DNA from: JBGQAS01 sp964498605
Lineage (GTDB): Bacteria > Chloroflexota > Anaerolineae > Anaerolineales > Anaerolineaceae
Assembly (NCBI GenBank): GCA_964498605.1
Contig: CAZCHK010000014.1
Coordinates: 1-48,220, forward strand
Length of the DNA stretch: 48,220 bases
Direction of reading: 5' to 3'
This document shows, piece after piece, positions 15,939 to 23,220 of this stretch. A program made the position numbers and the translations under genes. The notes below the pieces were generated by a model. The model was not told the DNA's origin and ran no database searches. It worked only from the letters and a program-made list of their open reading frames with translations. Position 1 is the stretch's first letter, and each line of letters opens with the position of its first letter.

Positions 15939-16841
15939 TCAGATGATGAAAATCAAGGCGACCAGAAGCAGCACCGGGGTGAGGATGGAGGCACCCCACA
16001 GAAAATAAGCGATCATCCTGCTGGATTCTTTCCGAAAGAAAAAAAGACCCATCACGAAATCAATCAGAAAACTGAGGATGCACAAAAAAGGCAGGAGCAG
16101 GAGGCGATTGGCTGGAACCGGCTCTAAAGGCGCACCGGAAGGGGTGAAACCCAGCGAAATCGTGCTCCTGCTGGGGATCAGCACACTTGCCACCGCGAGC
16201 AGCGCGAGGGTGAAAATTAACCCCCCGATTATAAGCCCTCTCGCGATTCTGCTGCTGAATACAGCCCGCAGAAAACCTGCCGGCAAAACCGATGATGCCT
16301 TGATGGGGGTCAGGCTTCCCAATTCAAGAATGGTTTGGAATTCCCTTAAGAATTCCATGTTCCTGCCGGGAGAAATCACGAAGGTCCTGGTTTTGGTCGT
16401 TACCAGCAGCATGTGGCTGATTTCGGATGCAATGAATTCCACTTCCCCCATTTCCTTGGTGACGACTTTCCCCAGAATGGCTCCCGGGAAGATAAACCTG
16501 GGCAGGGGCAGATCGCTTTTGATTTCAGCGATCGGGGCGATCGACACGATGTCTGGAAGGGGAATGGATTCTGAACGTAAGCCCCAGTGCAGGGAAAGAC
16601 CATCCCTTTCCAAAAAGTAACCAGCCCTGAGCAAGGCAAATATCCGGTAACCAAAAAAAGTGAGCGGGATAAGCAGCACCAGCGCAGCAAGTAAAAAAAT
16701 GATGAAATATGTCCCGTACTGTTCCTGAAAAGCCAGCCAGCTTAACGCGCTGACCGCTGCGATCAGGATTACGCAGAGAGGGACAAGAAAAAACAATCCT
16801 CGCTTGACTGCTGGACGGTACAACCTGGACTGTTCAGGCAT
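15939..16841 (-). CDS. Polytopic membrane protein with PH-like domain
   Basis: A 300-residue protein with two N-terminal membrane helices (about 14-36 and 43-70), a soluble central segment (about 75-180) and three C-terminal helices (about 195-217, 243-268, 276-300). The central part begins with LERDGLSLHWGLRSESIPLPDI, the strand pattern of bacterial PH-like (bPH) domains; that call is moderate. Function unknown. Its start overlaps the stop of the upstream DegT aminotransferase by 8 nt (ATGCCTGA), so the pair is translationally coupled. Confidence 0.65.
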   Translation of the reverse strand: MPEQSRLYRPAVKRGLFFLVPLCVILIAAVSALSWLAFQEQYGTYFIIFLLAALVLLIPLTFFGYRIFALLRAGYFLERDGLSLHWGLRSESIPLPDIVSIAPIAEIKSDLPLPRFIFPGAILGKVVTKEMGEVEFIASEISHMLLVTTKTRTFVISPGRNMEFLREFQTILELGSLTPIKASSVLPAGFLRAVFSSRIARGLIIGGLIFTLALLAVASVLIPSRSTISLGFTPSGAPLEPVPANRLLLLPFLCILSFLIDFVMGLFFFRKESSRMIAYFLWGASILTPVLLLVALIFII

Positions 16842-18030
16842 TTTTCATGATGCTCTCGCGCAATTCCTGGCAGACATGCTCCACCTGATCTCTGGGCATG
16901 ATCCCCGAAAACGGCAGCGCCAACCCGCGGCGTCCGAGATCCTCTGTTACAGGAAAATCGCCAGGTTGGTAACCGAACTGCTCGATCATGTAAGGCTGTA
17001 AATGGATTGGAAGAAAATACGGCCGGACAGGGACACCCCGGTCTGCCAGGTATGCCGCGATTCTGCTCCTGTCGAGAGATGGGTCCAGCCGAATGACATA
17101 GACAAACCAGCTCATGCGTGATGTTTCCGGAACGATCCGGGGGACTTCGATTTGGGGGATCTCCGATAATAATTCCCCGTACCAATCCGCGACCTGCTGA
17201 CGTTTCCTCATCAGCTCCTCGATGCGCGCCATCTGCACCAGGCCAAGGACAGCGCTCATTTCATCGAGGCGGTAATTGTAACCAAGGAATGTATGGGAAA
17301 GCCAGTTGTCCCCCGGGGCGCGGCCCTGGTTGCGCAGCGCGCGCATCAATTCAGCTGATCGCGCGTCATTGGTGACTACCATGCCGCCTTCACCTGTTGT
17401 GATCTGCTTGTTGGGATAAAAAGCGAACACCGCAGAATCACCAAACGTGCCAGCTTTTTTTCCATTGCGAGCGGCTCCCAGGGCTTCGCAGGAATCCTCG
17501 ATCAGTTTGATATCGTTGGATTCCGCGATCGATTCCAACCTCTCCAGCTCTGCCGGCTGGCCAAATACATCTACGGCGAGGATCGCTTTTACCTGGCCCG
17601 AGTTTTGCGCGCCTTGGCGGGGAAGCCAGAAGTTCTTGGAACTCTTTCCTTCTTGAAGATCGTGAATTGCCTGGTCTACTAATTCTGGATTGATATTTCC
17701 GGTTTCCCTATCCACGTCCACGAAAACCGGGATGGCTTTTTCGAATAAAATGACATTGGTCGATGAAACGAAGGAAAAAGGTGTCGTCACTACCAGATCC
17801 CCTGACCGTATGCCGGCAGCTCGAACACACAGGTGCAGCCCTGCAGTGCCGGAATTGACGCCGATGGCATGTTCACAACCTGTATATTGTCTGAAAGCTT
17901 CCTCGAACTCATCTATTTTGGGTCCCATGCTCAACGAAGGGGTGTTGAGGACCTCAAGTACTGCTGTGCGCTCGCGGTCCGTGAGATCGGGAGAAGACAT
18001 GGGAATGTGTTGTTTCAGGATAGATGTCAT
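16834..18030 (-). CDS. DegT/DnrJ/EryC1-family PLP aminotransferase
   Basis: A 398-residue type I-fold aminotransferase of the nucleotide-sugar family. It shows GVNSGTAGLHLC near residue 60, LIEDSCEALGA (PLP-contact Asp), and YPNKQITTGEGG, where the Lys is the PLP Schiff-base residue. Such enzymes make amino sugars (4-amino-4,6-dideoxy or 3-amino types) for surface glycans. No sugar-nucleotide genes are adjacent; a NeuD-like acyltransferase and an epimerase lie 8 kb away. It overlaps the PH-like membrane gene, a link that is hard to interpret. Confidence 0.9.
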   Translation of the reverse strand: MTSILKQHIPMSSPDLTDRERTAVLEVLNTPSLSMGPKIDEFEEAFRQYTGCEHAIGVNSGTAGLHLCVRAAGIRSGDLVVTTPFSFVSSTNVILFEKAIPVFVDVDRETGNINPELVDQAIHDLQEGKSSKNFWLPRQGAQNSGQVKAILAVDVFGQPAELERLESIAESNDIKLIEDSCEALGAARNGKKAGTFGDSAVFAFYPNKQITTGEGGMVVTNDARSAELMRALRNQGRAPGDNWLSHTFLGYNYRLDEMSAVLGLVQMARIEELMRKRQQVADWYGELLSEIPQIEVPRIVPETSRMSWFVYVIRLDPSLDRSRIAAYLADRGVPVRPYFLPIHLQPYMIEQFGYQPGDFPVTEDLGRRGLALPFSGIMPRDQVEHVCQELRESIMKNA

Positions 18031-18075
18031 GGCATGATTTTACCTTATGTTCTGGTTTAGGCAGACTCTATCAGC

Positions 18076-18081
18076 TATAAT
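18076..18081 (+). promoter_or_regulatory. -10 box of the Cys/Met PLP-enzyme gene
   Basis: TATAAT, followed by a leader of about 27 nt that carries a strong GGGAG SD before the ATG at 18115. The -35 is poor (TGGTTT). Confidence 0.5.
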
Positions 18082-18114
18082 TCAGCGGTTGGTACATTTT
18101 CACAGGGAGAAACA

Positions 18115-19347
18115 ATGGCACAAAACTTTTCCAGGATAAGCTTCAGCACAATCACAACGCACCTCGGAGAGGGACACAACCCTTTTCACGCCCATGTCAC
18201 GCCGATCTACCAGACTTCAACTTTTGGATTCGATGATGTGGATTCTGGCGTCCAGGTGTTCAAAGGGGAGCAGGCAGGATACATATACACGCGTATGGGC
18301 AATCCCAATTTTGATCAACTCGCGCTGAAATACGCTGCCATGGAAGGCCTGGACCTGCTGGACAGCCTGGATCCGAAGCGTGTCCGCGAGATCGTGGATG
18401 GATTGGTGTTTTCATCCGGTATGTCTGCCATCTCAACCGCGATCCTTGGAAAGGTGAAAGCCGGGCAGACGATCATTTCGCAGGACGCCCTGTACGGAGC
18501 CACTTTCACATTCCTGCACGAGATGGCTCCCCGGCTGGGCATCAAAACAGTTTTTCTCAAGGATGTTTCAATGGACAGCTGGCGTCAGGCATTCAAGGAA
18601 CACCCGGATGCCGTTCTGGCATACGCGGAAACCCCTGCCAACCCGACCATGGCGGTGATTGACTTGAGAAACCTGGCTGATGTGGCTCACACAAACAACG
18701 CGTGGCTGATGGTGGACAACACTTTTGCCACACCCTACTGTCAGCGTCCGCTCACCCTAGGCGCGGATATCGTCATCCATTCAACCACAAAATACCTCAC
18801 CGGCCATGGTTCCTTGATCGGTGGAACAGTGATCAGCAGGCACGTGGACTGGGTAAAACAGGATCTATACGCCGCTTTGAAAGTTCTGGGCGGCAATCCC
18901 AGCCCGTTTGACACATGGCTGGCGAACATGGGATTGAAGACTTTCGAGCTGCGCATGAAGCGTCATTGCGCGAGCACGATGCAGGTGGCGGAATACCTGG
19001 AAGACCATCCCGCTGTTGAAAAGGTTTTCTATCCTGGACTGAGCAGCCACCCGGATCACGAGCTGGCGAAGAAGCAGATGTCTGATTTCAGTGGCATGCT
19101 GTCTTTTGAGATGAAAGGCGGGTTGGAGGCGGGAAAATCCCTCATGAACAAGGTCAAGATGATGACGCTGGCGGTCAGCCTGGGCAACGTGGACACGCTC
19201 ATCCAGCATCCTGCCAGCATGACCCATGTGTGTGTTCCGCGGGAGGAACGTCTTGCCACCGGGCTGACTGACGGGCTTGTCAGGCTTTCAGTCGGAATCG
19301 AGGATCCTCAGGATATCATCGAGGACCTCAACCAGGCGATGAAATGA
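18115..19347 (+). CDS. Cys/Met-metabolism PLP enzyme (methionine gamma-lyase / trans-sulfuration family)
   Basis: A 410-residue member of the cystathionine gamma-synthase-like PLP family. The Schiff-base Lys lies in HSTTKYLTGHG; YTRMGNPN and SSGMSAIS are the cofactor-phosphate segments, and ETPANPT and VDNTFATP are also typical. The residue that is Cys in classical methionine gamma-lyase (YGCTF) is Ala here (YGATF), so strict MGL activity is not assured; cystathionine gamma-lyase/synthase or O-acylhomoserine sulfhydrylase are alternatives. An extra stretch near residues 80-98 (LDLLDSLDPKRVREIVDG) precedes the SSGM motif. It has its own promoter and an excellent SD. Confidence 0.88.
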   Translation: MAQNFSRISFSTITTHLGEGHNPFHAHVTPIYQTSTFGFDDVDSGVQVFKGEQAGYIYTRMGNPNFDQLALKYAAMEGLDLLDSLDPKRVREIVDGLVFSSGMSAISTAILGKVKAGQTIISQDALYGATFTFLHEMAPRLGIKTVFLKDVSMDSWRQAFKEHPDAVLAYAETPANPTMAVIDLRNLADVAHTNNAWLMVDNTFATPYCQRPLTLGADIVIHSTTKYLTGHGSLIGGTVISRHVDWVKQDLYAALKVLGGNPSPFDTWLANMGLKTFELRMKRHCASTMQVAEYLEDHPAVEKVFYPGLSSHPDHELAKKQMSDFSGMLSFEMKGGLEAGKSLMNKVKMMTLAVSLGNVDTLIQHPASMTHVCVPREERLATGLTDGLVRLSVGIEDPQDIIEDLNQAMK

Positions 19348-19371
19348 GATGATTTGATTCATCAACTTGAT

Positions 19372-19399
19372 TTGACAAATTAAAAAATACGCTTATACT
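19372..19399 (+). promoter_or_regulatory. Sigma-70-type promoter of the FMN-riboswitch transcript
   Basis: TTGACA (19372-19377), 16-bp spacer, TATACT (19394-19399). The predicted start falls near 19406, exactly where the riboswitch's first stem begins. Confidence 0.85.
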
Positions 19400-19406
19400 T
19401 TTTACA

Positions 19407-19537
19407 GAAAAGCTTCAGGGCAGGGTAACGGCCAATCAGGCTGTATCCCGACCGGTGGTGAAAACCCACGCGCTGTTCGCAGCTGACCCGGTGAAATTCC
19501 GGGGTCGACGGTTCAGTCCGGATGAAAGAGGATTTTC
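19407..19537 (+). promoter_or_regulatory. FMN riboswitch (RFN element)
   Basis: The conserved RFN blocks are all readable in order: TTCAGGGCAGGGT, ATCCCGACCGGTGGTGAAA, ACCCACGCG, GCAGCTGACCCGGTGAAATT, CCGGGGTCGACGGT, and AGTCCGGATGAAAGAG. The closing stem P1 pairs GAAAAGCTTC (19407-19416) with GAGGATTTTC (19528-19537) with one mismatch. It binds flavin mononucleotide and turns expression off. The 12 nt at 19414-19425 are complementary to the 5' arm of the downstream terminator (19557-19569, one bulged U), so FMN-free RNA can form an antiterminator instead. It controls the three-gene importer at 19585-22219. Confidence 0.93.
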
Positions 19538-19560
19538 GTTTTTTGTGTGAAATCCACCCT

Positions 19561-19584
19561 TGCCCTGAATAAGGGCATTTTTTT
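19561..19584 (+). terminator. FMN-controlled terminator, also covering the ribosome-binding site
   Basis: TGCCCT and AGGGCA form a hairpin with a GAATA loop, followed by seven T that run directly into the ATG at 19585. The only SD-like sequence (AAGGG, 19571-19575, 9 nt from the ATG) is largely in the 3' arm, so hairpin formation would block both elongation and translation. Confidence 0.85.
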
Positions 19585-20406
19585 ATGAAACGCAAGGTGA
19601 AGATCTCCCGCTTGAATGTTCTGGCTCTCCTCAAAGGCTACCGCTGGGTGGTGGTTCTCTTTTCCACCATCACGACCATCCTGCTCTGGTACGGGCTGAT
19701 CAGCATTTTTCGCTTCCCGGAGAATATCCTGCCCTCACCGCATAATGTCCTCAAGAATCTGTGGGTGGCGTTATCACAGGGCACACTGCTGCAGCACACC
19801 TGGTTCACATTTTCCGAGGTCATCCTGGGTTTGCTGGCCGGGACGGCTGGCGCTTCGATTCTGGGGTATGTCCTTGCCAAGGCACCTATCCTGGAGCGCG
19901 TTGTATCGCCTTTTCTGGTTGCCAGTCAGGCCATCCCGATGGTGGCTATCGCGCCGCTGCTCATTTTGTGGTTTGGCAAAGGTATCGGGACCAAAGTACT
20001 GATCAGCGCGTTGATCGTTTTTTTTCCCGTTCTGGTGAACACGATTGTCGGACTGAGGGCGGTTCCCAGCAACCTGCGCACGCTTTTCAGATCGCTGAAT
20101 GCCACTCGCTTTCAGACCCTGCTTCACCTGGAAATCCCTTCTTCGCTGCCTGTTCTGCTGGGGGGATTGCGGGTGGGGGCAACTTTATCAGTGATCGGCG
20201 CGGTCGTGGGTGAGTTCGTTGCTTCTGACCGCGGGCTTGGTTTTTTCATTAACTCCGCGCGCGGTTTGTACAACACCGCGTTGGTCTTCGCCGGTATTTT
20301 CGTCCTGGTATTCATGGCCTTGATGCTGTATGGTTTCGTGGCGCTGTTGGAGCGCAGTCTCCTGCGCTGGCAGCGCGGCGAGGAATCTGGAAAGGAATCG
20401 ATATGA
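19585..20406 (+). CDS. ribX: ABC transporter permease, riboflavin importer (RibX-like)
   Basis: A 273-residue permease of the SsuC/ThiX/TauC type with about six membrane helices (first at about 22-43, last near 238-262). The EAA loop is recognisable around SLNATRFQTLLHLEIPSSLP. Homologues carry sulfonates, thiamine precursors or riboflavin; the FMN riboswitch directly upstream argues for riboflavin, as in the RibXY systems predicted in Chloroflexi. The ATG abuts the terminator U-run, with AAGGG as the likely SD. The end overlaps the next gene by 4 nt (ATGA). The substrate is inference; the family is secure. Confidence 0.87.
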   Translation: MKRKVKISRLNVLALLKGYRWVVVLFSTITTILLWYGLISIFRFPENILPSPHNVLKNLWVALSQGTLLQHTWFTFSEVILGLLAGTAGASILGYVLAKAPILERVVSPFLVASQAIPMVAIAPLLILWFGKGIGTKVLISALIVFFPVLVNTIVGLRAVPSNLRTLFRSLNATRFQTLLHLEIPSSLPVLLGGLRVGATLSVIGAVVGEFVASDRGLGFFINSARGLYNTALVFAGIFVLVFMALMLYGFVALLERSLLRWQRGEESGKESI

Positions 20407-21446
20407 GAATAGGTATTTTTGTAACTCTGCTTGTCATGATTGTTTCAGCCTGCGCGACATTCACTGTGTCCGAAGAGACCCCGACCCAGGCCGCTCTGCC
20501 GGAGTCGACCGCTGCGCTGGCACCTTCACCCGAAACAATCGACACACCCGGGAATCTAAAGACCGTCAGGCTGCCTGTCGGATATATCCCCGATGTCCAG
20601 TTCGCTCCACTGTACGTGGGGATAGAAATGGGTTTTTTCGAGGAGCAGGGACTCGCGATCGTGCTGGACTACAACAACGAGATCGACAGCGTGCAGCTGG
20701 TTGCGGCTGATGAACTGCAGTTTGCTGTCGTTTCAGGGGAACAGGTCCTTTTAGGCAGGGCGCAGGGATTGCCCGTCGTGTACGTGACGAACTGGTTCAG
20801 CCAATTCCCGGTTGGAATTGCGTCCCTGAGTGACAAGGGCATCAGGGAACCTGCGGATCTGAGGGGACGCAGCATTGGTACACCGGTTCTGTACGGTGCG
20901 AGTTACATCGGATTGGTGGCTTTACTGAAACAGGCCGGGCTTTCCGAACTGGATGTCACGCTTGATTCAATTGGCTATGCCCAGGTCGAAGCGTTGACGA
21001 CGGGAATGGATGACGCTGTTGTGATCTACAGCAATAATGAACCCGTTAAACTGGCAAACATGGGATATGAGGTTGATGTTATCCGTGTGTCCGAGTACTA
21101 CAACATGGTTGGCAATGGATTGATCACGAACGAGCGAACATTGTCCGAACAGCCGGACCTGGTCAGAAGGATGTCCGCAGGATTCGTCAAGGCGATCTCC
21201 TACACCATCAATCATCCAGAAGAAGCCTTCGAGATCTGTCATCATTTTGTGGAGAGCCTGTCGCAGGCTGACCAGGAAACGCAGTACGCCATCCTTTTGG
21301 AATCCATTGAATTGTGGAAGAGCGACGATGTTGGGTTTTCTGATCCGCAGGCGTGGCAGAACATGCACGATATTCTTGTGGAGATGTCACTGCTTGCCTC
21401 ACCGATGGACCTCAACCTGGCTTATTCGAACGAATTCTTGCCCTGA
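20403..21446 (+). CDS. ribY: Riboflavin-binding lipoprotein of the ABC importer (RibY-like)
   Basis: A 347-residue NMT1/THI5-like substrate-binding protein. It has a lipoprotein signal (membrane helix then SAC, Cys at residue 17), a Thr/Pro-rich linker (about 20-50) and a periplasmic-binding fold. The opening VRLPVGYIPDVQFAPLYVG and FFEEQGL segments are typical of the THI5/SsuA class. It should capture substrate at the outer face of the membrane. Position downstream of the FMN riboswitch suggests riboflavin. A 4-nt overlap with the permease and 2 nt to the ATPase show one operon. Confidence 0.87.
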   Translation: MRIGIFVTLLVMIVSACATFTVSEETPTQAALPESTAALAPSPETIDTPGNLKTVRLPVGYIPDVQFAPLYVGIEMGFFEEQGLAIVLDYNNEIDSVQLVAADELQFAVVSGEQVLLGRAQGLPVVYVTNWFSQFPVGIASLSDKGIREPADLRGRSIGTPVLYGASYIGLVALLKQAGLSELDVTLDSIGYAQVEALTTGMDDAVVIYSNNEPVKLANMGYEVDVIRVSEYYNMVGNGLITNERTLSEQPDLVRRMSAGFVKAISYTINHPEEAFEICHHFVESLSQADQETQYAILLESIELWKSDDVGFSDPQAWQNMHDILVEMSLLASPMDLNLAYSNEFLP

Positions 21447-21448
21447 GC

Positions 21449-22219
21449 ATGCTTTCTTCCGATATTGTCGTATCCACGCGCCAGCTGGGGATCGCTTTTC
21501 CTGAAAAGAAAGGCGTGTTCTGGGCCATCCGGGGTGTTGACCTGGACATTCACGCGCAGGAATTCGTGTGTGTTGTGGGTCCCTCCGGTTTTGGGAAAAC
21601 AACACTGTTGCGAGCCCTGTCGGGGCTGCTCGCACCAACGGAAGGCGAAGTCAGCTTCGGGTGGGGAAGATCAAAACCAACCCTCGGAATTGTTTTCCAG
21701 CACTCAAGCCTGCTCCCCTGGAGATCCGTTCTGGCCAACATCACACTACCCTTGGAACTCAGCGGTGTACCCAAGGATGAGGCGAGAAGCAGAGCCCAGG
21801 AGTGGATCGAAATGATCGGCTTGACGCCTTTTGCCAACCACTGGCCACGGGAGTTATCCGGCGGGATGGCGCAGCGCGTGGCACTGGCAAGAGCGCTCAT
21901 CCAGGACCCGGATCTGCTGCTGATGGACGAACCATTTGGATCGTTGGATGCGCTGACGCGTGAAAAAATGGGCTCGGAACTGCTCAACCTATGGCAGAAG
22001 CGCAGGAAGACGGTCATCATGGTGACACACTCCATCTCAGAAGCGATCCTTCTTTCAGACCGCGTGCTTGTCTTGAGCGGCAAGCCAGGCAGGATCAACG
22101 CCGAACACCATGTGAGTCTGCCCAGACCCAGGAAAGATGCCGTGCGATACACAAAAGAGTTCGGTGAATTGGCCGAGAGAATCAAAAGATCCCTTGAGGA
22201 TGGAACTGAGAGCGTTTAG
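21449..22219 (+). CDS. ATPase subunit of the FMN-controlled ABC importer
   Basis: About 256 residues from the ATG at 21449, 2 nt after the ribY stop; longer versions would overlap ribY heavily. Walker A is GPSGFGKTT (a slightly unusual Phe), the Q-loop is in FQHSSLLPW, the signature LSGGMAQRVALARAL, Walker B LLLMDEPFGSLD, and the switch His in VTHSISEA. It resembles the SsuB/TauB/ThiZ group. Many RibXY loci carry no dedicated ATPase, so its presence here makes the importer self-contained. The stop codon shares bases with the convergent holB stop. Confidence 0.88.
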   Translation: MLSSDIVVSTRQLGIAFPEKKGVFWAIRGVDLDIHAQEFVCVVGPSGFGKTTLLRALSGLLAPTEGEVSFGWGRSKPTLGIVFQHSSLLPWRSVLANITLPLELSGVPKDEARSRAQEWIEMIGLTPFANHWPRELSGGMAQRVALARALIQDPDLLLMDEPFGSLDALTREKMGSELLNLWQKRRKTVIMVTHSISEAILLSDRVLVLSGKPGRINAEHHVSLPRPRKDAVRYTKEFGELAERIKRSLEDGTESV

Positions 22220-23220
22220 AGCGGCCTGATGACCGGCCAGTTGATCAGCAAATTTTCCAAAAGCAAGCTTTTGTTCACGTTACATTCCAGAAAGCCGGCC
22301 GCCTGACGAAGCATCCCCAACACGAACCCCGCGGTATCCGAAGTGATCTGGCCTGCCATCCTGGCGATCTGATCGGTGTAGGCTATATTCACGCGGGGAA
22401 GATGGCTGCCTGCGGCCTGATGAAGGATGTCGGACCATAGCAATTCCCACACATTCAATAAAGCCATTGGATCTTCCAAACGCTTTCTTTCGGCCATGCC
22501 GCGGGCGAATTGGATGCGTGCGTGGATGTCCTGCTGGATCAGGCGGATGGATTCCGCTGTCATTTTTTGATGCCACTCCAGTTCTTCAGGCTGGTTGATG
22601 AGGTGCAGTGCACTGCCCGGGCATCCCTGTGAAAGGTGGGCGATCAATTTTGCATCTTCTGGTGCAAGGTTTTCCAAGGAAAGCAGTTCCTGTTCCAGCT
22701 CACTGATTCCCATGGGGCGAAGTCGGATGACCTCGCAGCGTGAGACGATGGTCGGCAGGAGTGTTTCTGGTGTTGCCGCGGTAAGCAGGAGGATCGCGCG
22801 GCTGGGAGCTTCTTCCAGGGTCTTCAGAAAGGCATTCTGCGCCGCTTCATTCGCCTCTTCAAAGTTGATGCACAGGGCGATCCTGTACCTGTTCTCGTGA
22901 GGTGAGTATTTCAGCTGGTTTTGCAAGTCGCGGATCTGTTCGATGAGGATGCGCGTGCGTTCCTCCTGACGCTTAACAACAGACAGGTCAATATGCTGCA
23001 TGGTTTCTATCTGACGGCAGGTGCGGCACTTTCCGCAAGGATGTCCGGGGGAAACCGGCTCCAGGCAGGAGAGACCCTGGGCAAAGCGGATGGCAAGCGT
23101 GCGTCGGCCGACGCCGCGCGGCCCTGTGAACAGGTACGCGTGTCGGATATTCTCCTGAAGAATCTGCCGCGAGAGAAGATCCACCGCCCAATCATTTCCC
23201 ATAACCCTCCAGCTGTTCAT
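22216..23220 (-). CDS. holB: DNA polymerase III delta-prime subunit
   Basis: A 334-residue clamp-loader AAA+ protein. It has the HAYLFTGPRGVGRRT P-loop region with Arg in place of the Walker Lys (expected of non-hydrolysing delta-prime), a zinc-binding module (CGKCRTC, residues about 62-68 with Cys upstream), NAFLKTLEEAP and the SRC motif in TIVSRCEVIRL. These separate it from DnaX, which keeps Walker A. Within the gamma complex it helps open the sliding clamp. Its start overlaps the proS stop by 4 nt. The stop overlaps the convergent ABC ATPase gene. Confidence 0.9.
   Translation of the reverse strand: MNSWRVMGNDWAVDLLSRQILQENIRHAYLFTGPRGVGRRTLAIRFAQGLSCLEPVSPGHPCGKCRTCRQIETMQHIDLSVVKRQEERTRILIEQIRDLQNQLKYSPHENRYRIALCINFEEANEAAQNAFLKTLEEAPSRAILLLTAATPETLLPTIVSRCEVIRLRPMGISELEQELLSLENLAPEDAKLIAHLSQGCPGSALHLINQPEELEWHQKMTAESIRLIQQDIHARIQFARGMAERKRLEDPMALLNVWELLWSDILHQAAGSHLPRVNIAYTDQIARMAGQITSDTAGFVLGMLRQAAGFLECNVNKSLLLENLLINWPVIRPL

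Noticed and set aside
19361..19560. TPP riboswitch controlling a thiamine-precursor transporter
   Set aside because: The importer looks like ThiXYZ, but the conserved blocks (CAGGGCAGGG, GACCGGTGGTGA, GTCGACGGT, AGTCCGGATGAAAGAG) are those of the FMN element; no TPP core such as CUGAGA is present.
21353..21448. N-terminal extension of the ABC ATPase into ribY
   Set aside because: It would overlap ribY by about 94 nt and the encoded residues have no ABC similarity; the ATG at 21449 fits the family start.
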